Source: Sporolactobacillus kofuensis (GTDB lineage: Bacteria; Bacillota; Bacilli; Bacillales; Sporolactobacillaceae). Taken from it: a stretch of 64,000 nucleotides of DNA. The stretch's first letter is position 1. Every line of letters starts with the position of its first letter. The notes below the pieces were generated by a model. It was not told the origin of the DNA. It saw only the letters and a program-made list of their open reading frames with translations, and searched no databases. The position numbers and the translations under genes were made by a program. Below, in pieces: positions 9,254-17,072 of this stretch. The stretch is from contig NZ_JAMXWN010000013.1 in the NCBI RefSeq assembly GCF_024125425.1, forward strand, positions 18,728 to 82,727. The letters run 5' to 3'.

Positions 9254-9280
9254 TTAATGAACAACGCAAACGTTCATTAA
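9254..9280. repeat. Perfect 9-bp inverted repeat upstream of dacF
   Basis: TTAATGAAC and GTTCATTAA are separated by nine bases (AACGCAAAC). There is no T-run, so this looks more like a protein-binding palindrome than a terminator. The rest of the 335-base gap between dacF and the pupG remnant holds the dacF promoter candidate and the pupG terminator; no gene is seen. Confidence 0.45.
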
Positions 9281-9430
9281 GAACACTGAATGGTTATACA
9301 AACTTCTCACGTGAGAGTAGAAGAATAGAGTAGCGATTGATGATGGCATAAGTTGATTATTAAAAAGGAACACAAATGAGCAACACTTATGATTGATGAA
9401 TTATTTTAATAGAAGAAAAAAGAGTAAATA

Positions 9431-9471
9431 AAAACCCCTTGGCATTGGATTTCCAACGTCATGGGGTTTTT
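9431..9471 (-). terminator. Rho-independent terminator after pupG
   Basis: AAAACCCC pairs with GGGGTTTTT around a partly paired inner stem (CGTTGG/CCAATG) with a T-run on the minus strand. Confidence 0.75.
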
Positions 9472-9500
9472 AGCATAAACTCATCTTTTTTAATTTTTGA

Positions 9501-10309
9501 TTAGATTGAACGAATAATGGATTTAATTAAGGAAGTAAAATCTGCTTTGACTCGATCAGCCGTTTCTATGACTTCTTTGTGCGACAACGGCTGATCAAGA
9601 ATGCCACAAGCCATATTTGTGATACAAGAAATTCCAAGGACATCGAGTCCTAGATGGCTCGCTGCTGTGACTTCCGGAACAGTAGACATTCCGACGGCAT
9701 CCGCACCCATCACGCGCATCATACGAATTTCAGCCGGTGTTTCATATTGCGGACCATGCGTTGCAAGATATACACCTTCCTGAACATGAATATTCAGTGT
9801 TGAAGCGCCTGCTTTGCCGTATGAATCAATGCCGGACTATATGCATGCGACATATCTGGAAATCGCGGTCCAAGTTCATCTTCATTCGGACCGATCAGTG
9901 GGCTACCCCCGAGCATATTGATGTGATCATTAATTAACATTAAATCGCCTGGTTGAAATGAGGTATTTATCCCACCACATGCATTAGTCACAATCAATTT
10001 TTCTATGCCCATTGCCTTCATGACATAGACAGGAAAAGCAACTTGTGCCAAAGAGTAACCCTCATAATGGTGATAGCGTCCTTGCATTGCAACAACCGTT
10101 TTCCCTTCAAGCTCGCCGATCACAAATTGGCCTTTATGACCCTTAACGGTTGATTCAGGAAAATGAGGAAGCGAATGGTAAGGAATGCGATCCGCATCCG
10201 CTATCTCTTCTGCAAGGTCCCCGAGACCGGAGCCTAGGATTAAACCGATATGGGGTTTTTGATTTGTATAGTGTCTGAGTTTGTCCATAACTTCTTTTAT
10301 TGGTTTCAT
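9501..10309 (-). pseudogene. pupG: Purine nucleoside phosphorylase (PNP I family), frameshifted
   Basis: The intact family enzyme (about 272 aa) phosphorolyses guanosine and inosine. Here the first 171 codons (10309 to 9794) encode the N-terminal part (GLILGSGLG, FPESTVKGHKGQ, GRYHHYEGYS, NACGGINTSF) and end in a premature TGA. The remainder (THGPQYETPAEIR, MGADAVGMSTVPEV, DQPLSHKEV) continues in the -1 frame down to 9501. The frame changes close to position 9810, around the codons AAG CAG GCG CTT, consistent with loss of one base. No slippery heptamer is present, so programmed frameshifting is unlikely. It is either a true pseudogene or an assembly error. Its Bacillus partner drm is absent upstream. 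DeoD, encoded at 18.7 kb, could cover part of the activity. Confidence 0.85.
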
Positions 10310-10349
10310 GTAAATCGCTCCAGTCAGTCGATCGATACGATCTTTTATA

Positions 10350-11267
10350 CTATTCTTTTACACGAGGATGGAAACTTGCGTACAATTTCTTCAACGGCGG
10401 TCGCTTCGGAAGAGAATACCTCAGTACAGTAGAGGAAGGTGAGCGGCCGAGCAGTTCATCAATGAATTCAAGAGAAGCACCATTTTGCAACAAGTGTGCG
10501 GTTAAGGATTGGCGAAGCGTTTCCGGTGATAAAGAAATGGCCAGACCCGCAATTTCAGCATTGTGCTTAAGGATCTTCCAAACCCCTTGCCTTGTAAGCC
10601 TTCTATTCAATCGATTGATAAATAGAGGCTGTTCAGCCTTTTCTTCCTCTGCCGATTCATGATCCATGTTCATATATTGGTCAAGTGCTTCAATTGCAGG
10701 AGGGTTAAGCGGAATAATCCGTTCACTCCCTTTTTTTCCGCCGACACACTGAACAAATTCTAGTTCAAGATTCACATGTTCACGATTTAATTGGATGCAT
10801 TCGGAGACACGCATCCCAGTGGCATACAATAATTCGAGCATTGCCCGATCACGTCTTCCGAGCTTTGTACTCGAATCGGGAGCTTTTAGAAGCTTATTTA
10901 CCTGGTCAATGGTCAAGAGGGTAGATAATGTACGCGGTTCTACATTCGGAATTTCCAATGTATAAGCGGGGTCATGTGTCATCTGATGATTCCGAAGTAA
11001 GTAGCGATGAAATCCACGTACCGCAGCAGCCTTTCTTGCTTGTGTCGTTGTTGCATTGCCTCGATCTTTTAAATAATAGAGATATTTTATCACAACCAAG
11101 TCCGTGACATTTTCCCAAGCAGTACAATGCTCTTGATAAATGAGATAATCCAAATATTGATGCAAGTCGTTCCTGTAGGCCTCAATAGTGTTTTTTGAGA
11201 GACCACGATCTTTGATTAGAACAGCTAAAAAGTCATCCAACTGTTTCTTCAATCGCTCACTCTCCAT
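10350..11267 (-). CDS. xerD: XerD-like tyrosine recombinase with altered active site
   Basis: XerD normally acts with XerC/CodV at dif to resolve chromosome dimers. The 305 residues have the N-terminal SAM-like domain (about 1-105) and the catalytic domain. Arg153 (ATGMRVSE), Lys178/179 (GGKKGSER), Arg252 (PETLRQS) and the nucleophile Tyr284 are present. However, the histidine three residues before Arg252 is Glu249, and the LGH histidine is Arg275. Neither substitution is usual in XerD. Location (dacF region, next to yqzK and fur) is that of Bacillus xerD. It overlaps yqzK by 11 bases. It may be a weakly active or re-purposed XerD, so a second copy elsewhere would be informative. Confidence 0.85.
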   Translation of the reverse strand: MESERLKKQLDDFLAVLIKDRGLSKNTIEAYRNDLHQYLDYLIYQEHCTAWENVTDLVVIKYLYYLKDRGNATTTQARKAAAVRGFHRYLLRNHQMTHDPAYTLEIPNVEPRTLSTLLTIDQVNKLLKAPDSSTKLGRRDRAMLELLYATGMRVSECIQLNREHVNLELEFVQCVGGKKGSERIIPLNPPAIEALDQYMNMDHESAEEEKAEQPLFINRLNRRLTRQGVWKILKHNAEIAGLAISLSPETLRQSLTAHLLQNGASLEFIDELLGRSPSSTVLRYSLPKRPPLKKLYASFHPRVKE

Positions 11268-11508
11268 CTCGTAAAAATTCTATAAGCCTTGCATAATCAT
11301 GCTGAACATGCCAAAACATGTATTGCCCTTCGCCACCAGTTGTTATTGCGCTCACCTCGGCAGCCCCAGCCCCAGGCTCCTCATACCGGTGGACATTCTG
11401 CTGATGTTGATCCATCCAAATCATTCCATAATAAAATACAGCTGTCAATAAAATGAATACTATCAGCATTTTTAATAATTGAATGGTTGTTTGACTAGTA
11501 TTTTTCAT
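11257..11508 (-). CDS. yqzK: YqzK family membrane protein (DUF4227)
   Basis: This 83-residue protein has one N-terminal membrane segment (about residues 10-31) followed by a conserved DQHQQNVHRYEEPGAGAAEV stretch and a C-terminus rich in acidic residues. The gene sits between fur and xerD exactly as yqzK does in Bacillus, and its pattern agrees with the DUF4227 family, whose function is unknown. It overlaps the xerD start, so the two are probably translated together. Confidence 0.8.
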   Translation of the reverse strand: MKNTSQTTIQLLKMLIVFILLTAVFYYGMIWMDQHQQNVHRYEEPGAGAAEVSAITTGGEGQYMFWHVQHDYARLIEFLRDGE

Positions 11509-11652
11509 TTTTTACCCCTGCCTGTCCTCACATGAATGATCGCTTATTCATTCATATGAACTTTGATGCTAAAAACATGCAGACAGCAGGAGTTAAATGT
11601 CAAGATTCTTCCTATGTATTACAAACTTTCAGTCCTTATTTGTATCCATCGC

Positions 11653-11700
11653 GCTTTGATTGCTCGCTTGCCGCGGGCGATCTCGCATCTTCGCTGAATT
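11653..11700. repeat. GC-rich intergenic repeat, copy A (short)
   Basis: The 18-base core TGCTCGCTTGCCGCGGGC recurs in copies B and C. After it this copy continues GATCTCGCATCTTCGCTGAA, a tail whose complement reappears in copy D. It lies between fur and yqzK, outside any gene. Confidence 0.7.
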
Positions 11701-11739
11701 ATCCGGACAAAAACTTTAAATGTAAATATTTTTTGAAAA

Positions 11740-11764
11740 AACAGCCTGAATAGCTCAGGCTGTT
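11740..11764 (-). terminator. Rho-independent terminator of fur
   Basis: AACAGCCTGA and TCAGGCTGTT form a 10-bp stem with a five-base loop, followed on the minus strand by TTTTTTC. Confidence 0.85.
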
Positions 11765-11777
11765 AATGATCAAATGG

Positions 11778-12278
11778 TCATACTTTTTCAGGTTCTTTTT
11801 CAAATTCCTTTTCTTTATTCAAACGATTTTCTTCTTCATGCTTTTCTAAACAGCGATGGCAAATGCCATGAAAAGTCAAGCGATGATCTTTGACTTTAAA
11901 ATGCCATTTACGCTCCACCACTTTCTCAACTTCTCCAAGCAAATCTTCTTGGATTTCATCAACTGAACCACATTCAATGCAAACCAAATGATGATGAAAG
12001 TGACTTGCACCTTCTCGACGAAGGTCATAACGCGAGACGCCATCTCCAAAGTTAATTTTGTCAACAATCTTCAACTCTGACAATAACTCAAGTGTTCGGT
12101 ATACTGTGGCTAGGCCGATTTCAGGAGCTTTCTCCTTCACAAGAAGATAGACATCTTCAGCGCTCAGATGATCTTGTTCATTTTCCAACAAGACTCTGAC
12201 TGTCGCTTCTCGTTGGGGCGTCAATTTGTATTTTTGAGCATGAAGCTGTTTCTTAATTCGATTAATTCTGCCTTCCAT
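11778..12278 (-). CDS. fur: Ferric uptake regulator Fur
   Basis: Fur represses iron-acquisition genes when loaded with Fe(II). The 166 residues have the winged-helix DNA-binding domain with recognition segment (GLATVYRTLELLSELKIV) and the metal sites: HFHHHLVCIECG (regulatory site and first CxxC) and the second structural zinc pair in CHRC. The C-terminal tail after CHRC is long and charged (about 25 residues), a common variable feature. The neighbourhood (spoIIM, nudF upstream; yqzK, xerD downstream) is the Bacillus fur locus, which argues for Fur over PerR or Zur. The feo operon at 62.5 kb has a matching operator. Confidence 0.93.
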   Translation of the reverse strand: MEGRINRIKKQLHAQKYKLTPQREATVRVLLENEQDHLSAEDVYLLVKEKAPEIGLATVYRTLELLSELKIVDKINFGDGVSRYDLRREGASHFHHHLVCIECGSVDEIQEDLLGEVEKVVERKWHFKVKDHRLTFHGICHRCLEKHEEENRLNKEKEFEKEPEKV

Positions 12279-12421
12279 ACAAGCCCCTCCTTCGCAAGAA
12301 CAAATCCATCGTTATATCGGCAACAAATCATTTGAGGTTGTCGGCAATGCGGGTGATCGTGAATGAAAATTGTCAAAGAAGATGACATATTATCAATAAA
12401 ACCACTGTCTATCATGGGTAA

Positions 12422-12450
12422 ATTATAATCCTTATTGAGAATGGTGTCAA
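12422..12450 (-). promoter_or_regulatory. Sigma-A promoter of fur
   Basis: Perfect consensus hexamers are present on the minus strand: TTGACA (12450-12445), a 17-base spacer and TATAAT (12427-12422). An imperfect inverted repeat (ATTGA...TCAAT) covers the -35 and part of the spacer and may be an operator. Confidence 0.85.
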
Positions 12451-12471
12451 TTAAGTATAATCATTTTCAAA

Positions 12472-12486
12472 TTATAATTATTGTAT
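12472..12486. promoter_or_regulatory. PerR-box-like palindrome upstream of fur
   Basis: TTATAATTATTGTAT matches the PerR box TTATAATNATTATAA at 12 of 14 informative positions. It lies about 22 bases upstream of the fur -35. In Bacillus subtilis fur is under PerR control, so the site is plausible. The sequence is AT-rich and could arise by chance. Confidence 0.4.
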
Positions 12487-12520
12487 TTAAAAATAGTGAC
12501 AACTTCTTATAGAACACTGT

Positions 12521-13153
12521 TCACGAAATGATCATCCTTATGAGAACAGGTGATACATAAGCTTCGTATCCTGAAGCAGCGGCAGCAATCAGGCTTGTAC
12601 TTGCCAATACCAGACCATAATTGATAAACTGTGGAAGCATCGCTTGCTTTCTTGTTTTCATCAATAACTGTCGGAACATCTTTAAAGAGAAAGCAACTGC
12701 AAGTACTGCGATAAATAAATAGTTAGGGATCGTTAATAGATTCTGAGGAAATATACTGACCAGTACGGTCAATAGCCCCTTTACCCCCATTTCACTAATC
12801 AGAAAACCAACGGTAAAGCCAAGGAACATCCCTTTGACAAAAATGAGCAAGAAGATGAACGGTAATCCGATCACTGAGAGCCCAAGCACCCAGATTAAAA
12901 TCTGAAACTGCAGATCGTGAAAGAGACTTTCTTTGAACAGCGCTTGGGGATCGGCAATTTGATTCTTCGCTAATTCTCCGAAGAACTGTTGTAAATAATT
13001 AAGAAGATCACTTCTGGATTCATAGGAAAGACAATTCACAACAATTGCACCGAAGATAATGCCCATTAGGAGTAATCCTGTCACAAAGGTATATAGGGAC
13101 ATATAGTCTTGTACATGCTGGGCAAGAGCTTTTTTTAATCGCTCGTTAATCAT
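12521..13153 (-). CDS. spoIIM: Stage II sporulation protein M
   Basis: SpoIIM is the membrane scaffold of the SpoIID-SpoIIM-SpoIIP peptidoglycan-degrading complex that drives engulfment. The 210 residues contain about five hydrophobic segments (near 22-42, 90-108, 110-125, 137-155, 178-195) and the typical short cytoplasmic N-terminus. The start has a GGGAGGTCGACAAG leader. It is placed between fur and nudF as in Bacillus. Confidence 0.92.
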   Translation of the reverse strand: MINERLKKALAQHVQDYMSLYTFVTGLLLMGIIFGAIVVNCLSYESRSDLLNYLQQFFGELAKNQIADPQALFKESLFHDLQFQILIWVLGLSVIGLPFIFLLIFVKGMFLGFTVGFLISEMGVKGLLTVLVSIFPQNLLTIPNYLFIAVLAVAFSLKMFRQLLMKTRKQAMLPQFINYGLVLASTSLIAAAASGYEAYVSPVLIRMIIS

Positions 13154-13260
13154 CTTGTCGACCTCCCGACTCGTTCGATCATCTGAAATCTATAATCTCA
13201 TTCTATGATTTTTTCAGATAACTATGACCAAGCCGGTTACTGTCGCTCTATTCTCACTTA

Positions 13261-13806
13261 TTAATGACGTAATGCCCTCAACTGCATGAATTGAACTGCA
13301 TAGATAGACTTCGCATCATAGATTCGATGATCTTCAGCCATTCTAATGGCTTCTTCCAAGTCAACCGCACGAACTTCAAGAAACTCATCTTGATCTAAAT
13401 GTTGCTCCCCCTTCTTAATGAGAGAATCTGTAAAATAGATATGTAAGAGTTCGTCAGAGAAGCCCGGTGATGAATAGAATGAGGCAATTTTTTTCATTTC
13501 TCTGCACTGGTAGCCCGTCTCTTCCTCGAGTTCACGGCGAGCGGAGTCATCAGGATCTTCTCCTGGTTCAAGCTTTCCCGCAGGAATTTCAAAGATAATA
13601 CTGTCGAGTGGATAGCGATATTGTCTTACAAGAAGCAATTTTCCATCCTCATCCACAGCAATGATTGCGACCGCTCCCGGATGTTTGACAACTTCGCGGG
13701 TGGATTCCTGACCATTTGGTAAAAGCACCTTATCCAAAAATAAATGAACAATTCTTCCTTTAAATAGTTCTTGAGAACTTTTCTTCTTTTCAGTTAATCC
13801 GTCCAT
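13261..13806 (-). CDS. nudF: ADP-ribose pyrophosphatase (Nudix)
   Basis: NudF hydrolyses ADP-ribose to AMP and ribose 5-phosphate, clearing a reactive metabolite. A complete Nudix box (GKLEPGEDPDDSARRELEEE with following TGY) lies in mid-protein, preceded by the PGAVAI strand and RQYRYP typical of the ADP-ribose clade. ATG at 13806 has an AAAGGA site; the GTG nine bases upstream is too close to it. It is adjacent to spoIIM as in Bacillus. Confidence 0.92.
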   Translation of the reverse strand: MDGLTEKKKSSQELFKGRIVHLFLDKVLLPNGQESTREVVKHPGAVAIIAVDEDGKLLLVRQYRYPLDSIIFEIPAGKLEPGEDPDDSARRELEEETGYQCREMKKIASFYSSPGFSDELLHIYFTDSLIKKGEQHLDQDEFLEVRAVDLEEAIRMAEDHRIYDAKSIYAVQFMQLRALRH

Positions 13807-14110
13807 TAATTCCACATCCTTTTTTCCTCAAATCCATTATTTAGGAACGCATTTCTTTTTTCATTTTATCATAGTCAGACGTTACGTTATGAACTGTATG
13901 ATCATTACTCTGTGTCAAATTTTCCGAATCCGAAGTACTCGTGATCAGTAGGGAAGTCCCGTAGGCAGCTCGCACCTAATCTTCCTAATTTCCCTTTCCG
14001 AGAACTATTTTACGCAACCTATTATTAATCATGTCGTGACTATTCTTCCATTTTGATTTATAGTGTGAGCAGTGTTATTGAATTTATCAATCTATATTGA
14101 GGTGGCAATC

Positions 14111-15382
14111 GTGAACAGCCAAGGGCATACACCAATGATGCAATCTAAGTGTAAGATTCCTCAAATTCTCCTCCCCGTTTATCAGTCGCAAGCCTTTCGC
14201 TCTTTGTGGATCGGCAATACATTTTCTAATTTTGGCTCATCAATTACAGGTGTGATTATTCCACTACTCGTCTACTCTTTATCTCAGTCAACAGTAGCGA
14301 TGGGTTTGATTATGACTGCGTATATGTTGCCCAATGTACTCATGCTTCCCTTTGCAGGCGTTATCGTTGATAAATATAATCGTGCAAAAATCATGCGTCT
14401 GACAGACTTCATTCAAGGTTTCATTGCATTAACAATTATGAGTTTAGCATTGACACATTTGTTAACGATACAATTACTGATCATCTTCGCAGTTATGCTT
14501 GGTCTATGTAGCGGTCTGTTTCAGCCGGCTTTTTCCGCAATGCGGGCTTCTGTGTTCACGCCCGACATCCGTACCTCAGCAAATGCTTTGAATCAGCTCA
14601 GTGTTCAAGGGATGCGTTTGATCGGTCCGGCGATTGGTGGCATGATTGTCGCACTTTGGTCGGCTCCTGTAGGCTTTGGCATTGACGCCCTAACCTTTTT
14701 TATTTCATTTATTTGTCTTCTTTTTTTGACAAAGGAAGGCGAGATTAACAAAAATGTTAAAACAGAAACGGAAAAATCTTCTTTGTTCAAAGAAAGCCTC
14801 GGAGGCATTCGAGTTATCAAGAATAACACGTGGCTCTGGGTCACAATTCTCGCTTTTTGCTTCATTAATATTTGTACATCAGGTGTTATTGTGATACTCA
14901 TTCCATGGCTACTTAATGTGCACGATCATTTTCCTTCTTATGTATATGGCTTTGTAATGTCCGGTGAGGCAGTGGGTTCCGCACTCGCAGCATTTATTTT
15001 TGGAATGCGCAAAACCTGGAGGTACCGCGGAATTATTGCATACCTTGGTGTGGGTATCGGTGTTGCCGCTTTTTTGATCATGCCATTTGTTCATAGTCCG
15101 GTTGTAATTAGTTTGTTGATGACTCTAGAAGGGCTAGGAAGTATGATTTTTGGATTGATTTGGGAAACCAGTCTCCAGGAATTCGTTGAGCCGGAGTCTT
15201 TCGGTCGTGTAGCAAGTCTGGATATGCTCGGATCATTTGCATTGCTTCCGGTCGGTTATCTATTCACCGGTTGGTTTGCAAGTATGATTGGCGGCATCTC
15301 TGCCATGGTCGTGTTGAGCATGTCCGGACTGTTCATGATCGCCATTTGTCTCTTTATCCCTGCAATTAGGAACTATGATTAA
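14111..15382 (+). CDS. Major facilitator superfamily exporter (EntS/macrolide-efflux-like)
   Basis: The 423-residue protein has about 12 hydrophobic segments and begins with the ALRSLWIGNTFSNFG-type motif (here FRSLWIGNTFSNFGSSIT) seen in the EntS/MefA-like branch of the MFS. A loop motif resembling MFS motif A occurs as GVIVDKYNRAKIMR. GTG at 14111 is chosen because TTGAGGTGG lies five bases upstream; the ATG at 14072 has no ribosome site. The substrate cannot be told; drug or siderophore export is typical for relatives. It stands alone, convergent with tag. Confidence 0.85.
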   Translation: MNSQGHTPMMQSKCKIPQILLPVYQSQAFRSLWIGNTFSNFGSSITGVIIPLLVYSLSQSTVAMGLIMTAYMLPNVLMLPFAGVIVDKYNRAKIMRLTDFIQGFIALTIMSLALTHLLTIQLLIIFAVMLGLCSGLFQPAFSAMRASVFTPDIRTSANALNQLSVQGMRLIGPAIGGMIVALWSAPVGFGIDALTFFISFICLLFLTKEGEINKNVKTETEKSSLFKESLGGIRVIKNNTWLWVTILAFCFINICTSGVIVILIPWLLNVHDHFPSYVYGFVMSGEAVGSALAAFIFGMRKTWRYRGIIAYLGVGIGVAAFLIMPFVHSPVVISLLMTLEGLGSMIFGLIWETSLQEFVEPESFGRVASLDMLGSFALLPVGYLFTGWFASMIGGISAMVVLSMSGLFMIAICLFIPAIRNYD

Positions 15383-15399
15383 GCGTGGAAAATGTTTAA

Positions 15400-15987
15400 T
15401 TAGTGTCGGGTGATTTCATCAAAACAAAAGCAATGCGTCACATGATCGTTCACCATTCCTGTTGCTTGCATAAAAGCGTAGCAAATCGTTTCGCCAACAA
15501 ATTTAAAGCCTCTTTTTTTCAAAGCTTTACTCATTACTCGTGATTTTTCACTAGAAGAAGGAATCGAACCTTCCTCCGAGAAATGATGAGTGATTGGTTT
15601 ACCGCCAATGAATGACCAAATATAATCGCTAAAAGATTGTTCTTGTTCAATTTCCAGATACGCCTTTGCATTGACAATGATCGCATTAATCTTCAATCGA
15701 TTACGAATGATCCCTGAATTTCCCATCAATTGTTCGACTTTGTCATTATCATAGTTTGCAATGACTTGGGGATCAAAGTTTGCAAATGCCTCTCGATAAG
15801 CATCGCGTCGTTTTAAGATGCTGATCCAGCTTAAACCGGCTTGCATACCCTCCAAGCAAAGCATTTCGAATAATTCTTGTGAATCATAGTGAGGACGACC
15901 CCATTCAAGATCATGATAGTCGATATAATCAGGATCGGAAGTGGACCATGCACATCTCCTCTTTTCAATCTCATGTTGTACTTTCAT
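15400..15987 (-). CDS. tag: DNA-3-methyladenine glycosylase I
   Basis: Tag removes 3-methyladenine from alkylated DNA. The 195-residue protein has the family N-terminal CAW...YHDLEWG pattern, the LEGMQAGLSWISILKRR segment lining the base pocket, and the C-terminal HVTHCFC; the Cys and His residues at both ends form the family zinc site. ATG at 15987 is eight bases after GAGG. Confidence 0.93.
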   Translation of the reverse strand: MKVQHEIEKRRCAWSTSDPDYIDYHDLEWGRPHYDSQELFEMLCLEGMQAGLSWISILKRRDAYREAFANFDPQVIANYDNDKVEQLMGNSGIIRNRLKINAIIVNAKAYLEIEQEQSFSDYIWSFIGGKPITHHFSEEGSIPSSSEKSRVMSKALKKRGFKFVGETICYAFMQATGMVNDHVTHCFCFDEITRH

Positions 15988-16008
15988 CACATTCACCTCG
16001 ATTTTCGA

Positions 16009-16551
16009 TTAATTAATTAATTTTGTCTTAAAAATGGCATGCATGTGGTTCAGAAACAACTGATGCTGATCGGTAAACGTTGCCATGCCTTTGTTGTGAG
16101 CAATTGTTTTATAACCACGGGAATACGCACCGTAAGCAGTTAGAAAATCACAAATATCTGTACAAACACCAGTGAGATGAACAGTATCAATCGAGTGTGC
16201 ACGTAACATTTGGTCTAAATCGGTACCCATAAAAGCATCATATTCTGGCTTGGGAACAAAAAAGACATTCGATTCAGTCTTATGCGCCTGAAACCAGACA
16301 TTCAGATTTCCATACAATTCAGCGCCCCATGTTCCTTTAATATTATGAGGCGGCCATAATTGAAAATGTGCATCGTTCTGCTCATGTGCGTCCATACAGA
16401 AAAAGATCGGTTTTTCTGCTTCAAAGAATTGATTGGCCATATCGACAATATACGGCACGATTTTCTGTGCCGGCTTGCCTGCTGTCAATCCACCATGCTC
16501 ATCCACAAAGTCATTACTCATATCAATGATAAGAAGTGCTTCATTCGCCAC
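16009..16551 (-). CDS. Isochorismatase-family cysteine hydrolase (nicotinamidase-like)
   Basis: The family cleaves amides such as nicotinamide. The Asp-Lys-Cys triad is visible: IDMSNDF near the N-terminus, VPKPEYDAFMGTDL in the middle and LTGVCTDICDFLTA later. About 180 aa is the normal size. GTG at 16551 has a GGGGGG site seven bases upstream. The sequence looks like the small nicotinamidase-like group of Bacillus, but the substrate is not certain. It is separated from tag by only 21 bases and could be cotranscribed with it. Confidence 0.87.
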   Translation of the reverse strand: MANEALLIIDMSNDFVDEHGGLTAGKPAQKIVPYIVDMANQFFEAEKPIFFCMDAHEQNDAHFQLWPPHNIKGTWGAELYGNLNVWFQAHKTESNVFFVPKPEYDAFMGTDLDQMLRAHSIDTVHLTGVCTDICDFLTAYGAYSRGYKTIAHNKGMATFTDQHQLFLNHMHAIFKTKLIN

Positions 16552-16694
16552 AAAAAGACCCCCCATTCATAATTAACTCTACTCTATCACGGCTCGCTGT
16601 TCCTTAACAGTAAAACGAGAGAAACAATTCTTTCCGTTCATGTGGGATTCTGCTAAAATGAGAACAAGATGATTTGAAAAGAGGAAGATTTGCG

Positions 16695-17009
16695 ATGAAA
16701 GCAATTGAAACGACAGAAGAATTTCAGCAAGTCATCAACACACCAAAGACAATCATGATTAAATTTGAAACCACTTGGTGCCCGGACTGCAAAAGGTTGA
16801 ACATGTACATTGATGATATTATTAAAGATTTTGACTTTGAATGGTATAGCGCGGATCGCGATCAATTTCCAGAACTTGGACGGGATTATCAAGTACTCGG
16901 CATCCCCAGCTTGCTGGCTTTCAAGAACGGTAAAAAAATAGCACATCTTCGTGCCGATGACCAATCACCAGAAGAAATTCGTGCCTATCTAGAAACAATT
17001 GAAGCTTAA
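16695..17009 (+). CDS. Thioredoxin-like protein
   Basis: A 104-residue thioredoxin-fold protein with the redox motif W-C-P-D-C (ETTWCPDCKRLN) and the cis-proline loop GIPSLLAFKNGK. The WCPDC form differs from WCGPC of thioredoxin and resembles the YtpP-type thioredoxin-like proteins of Bacillus. The start has a GAGGA site nine bases upstream. It is a single gene ending in a strong terminator. Confidence 0.9.
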   Translation: MKAIETTEEFQQVINTPKTIMIKFETTWCPDCKRLNMYIDDIIKDFDFEWYSADRDQFPELGRDYQVLGIPSLLAFKNGKKIAHLRADDQSPEEIRAYLETIEA

Positions 17010-17020
17010 GTTTATCACTC

Positions 17021-17059
17021 AAAAAGCAGGAATGAAGATAATCTTCATTCCTGCTTTTT
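17021..17059. terminator. Bidirectional terminator
   Basis: AAAAAGCAGGAATGAAGAT and its complement form a very long stem with T-runs on both strands, between the convergent thioredoxin-like gene and czcD. Confidence 0.9.
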
Positions 17060-17072
17060 ATCTTTATCTTCT

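Noticed and set aside
9780..9830. Programmed -1 frameshift in pupG
   Set aside because: No slippery heptamer, no upstream Shine-Dalgarno-like stimulator and no strong downstream structure were seen; PupG is not known to use recoding.
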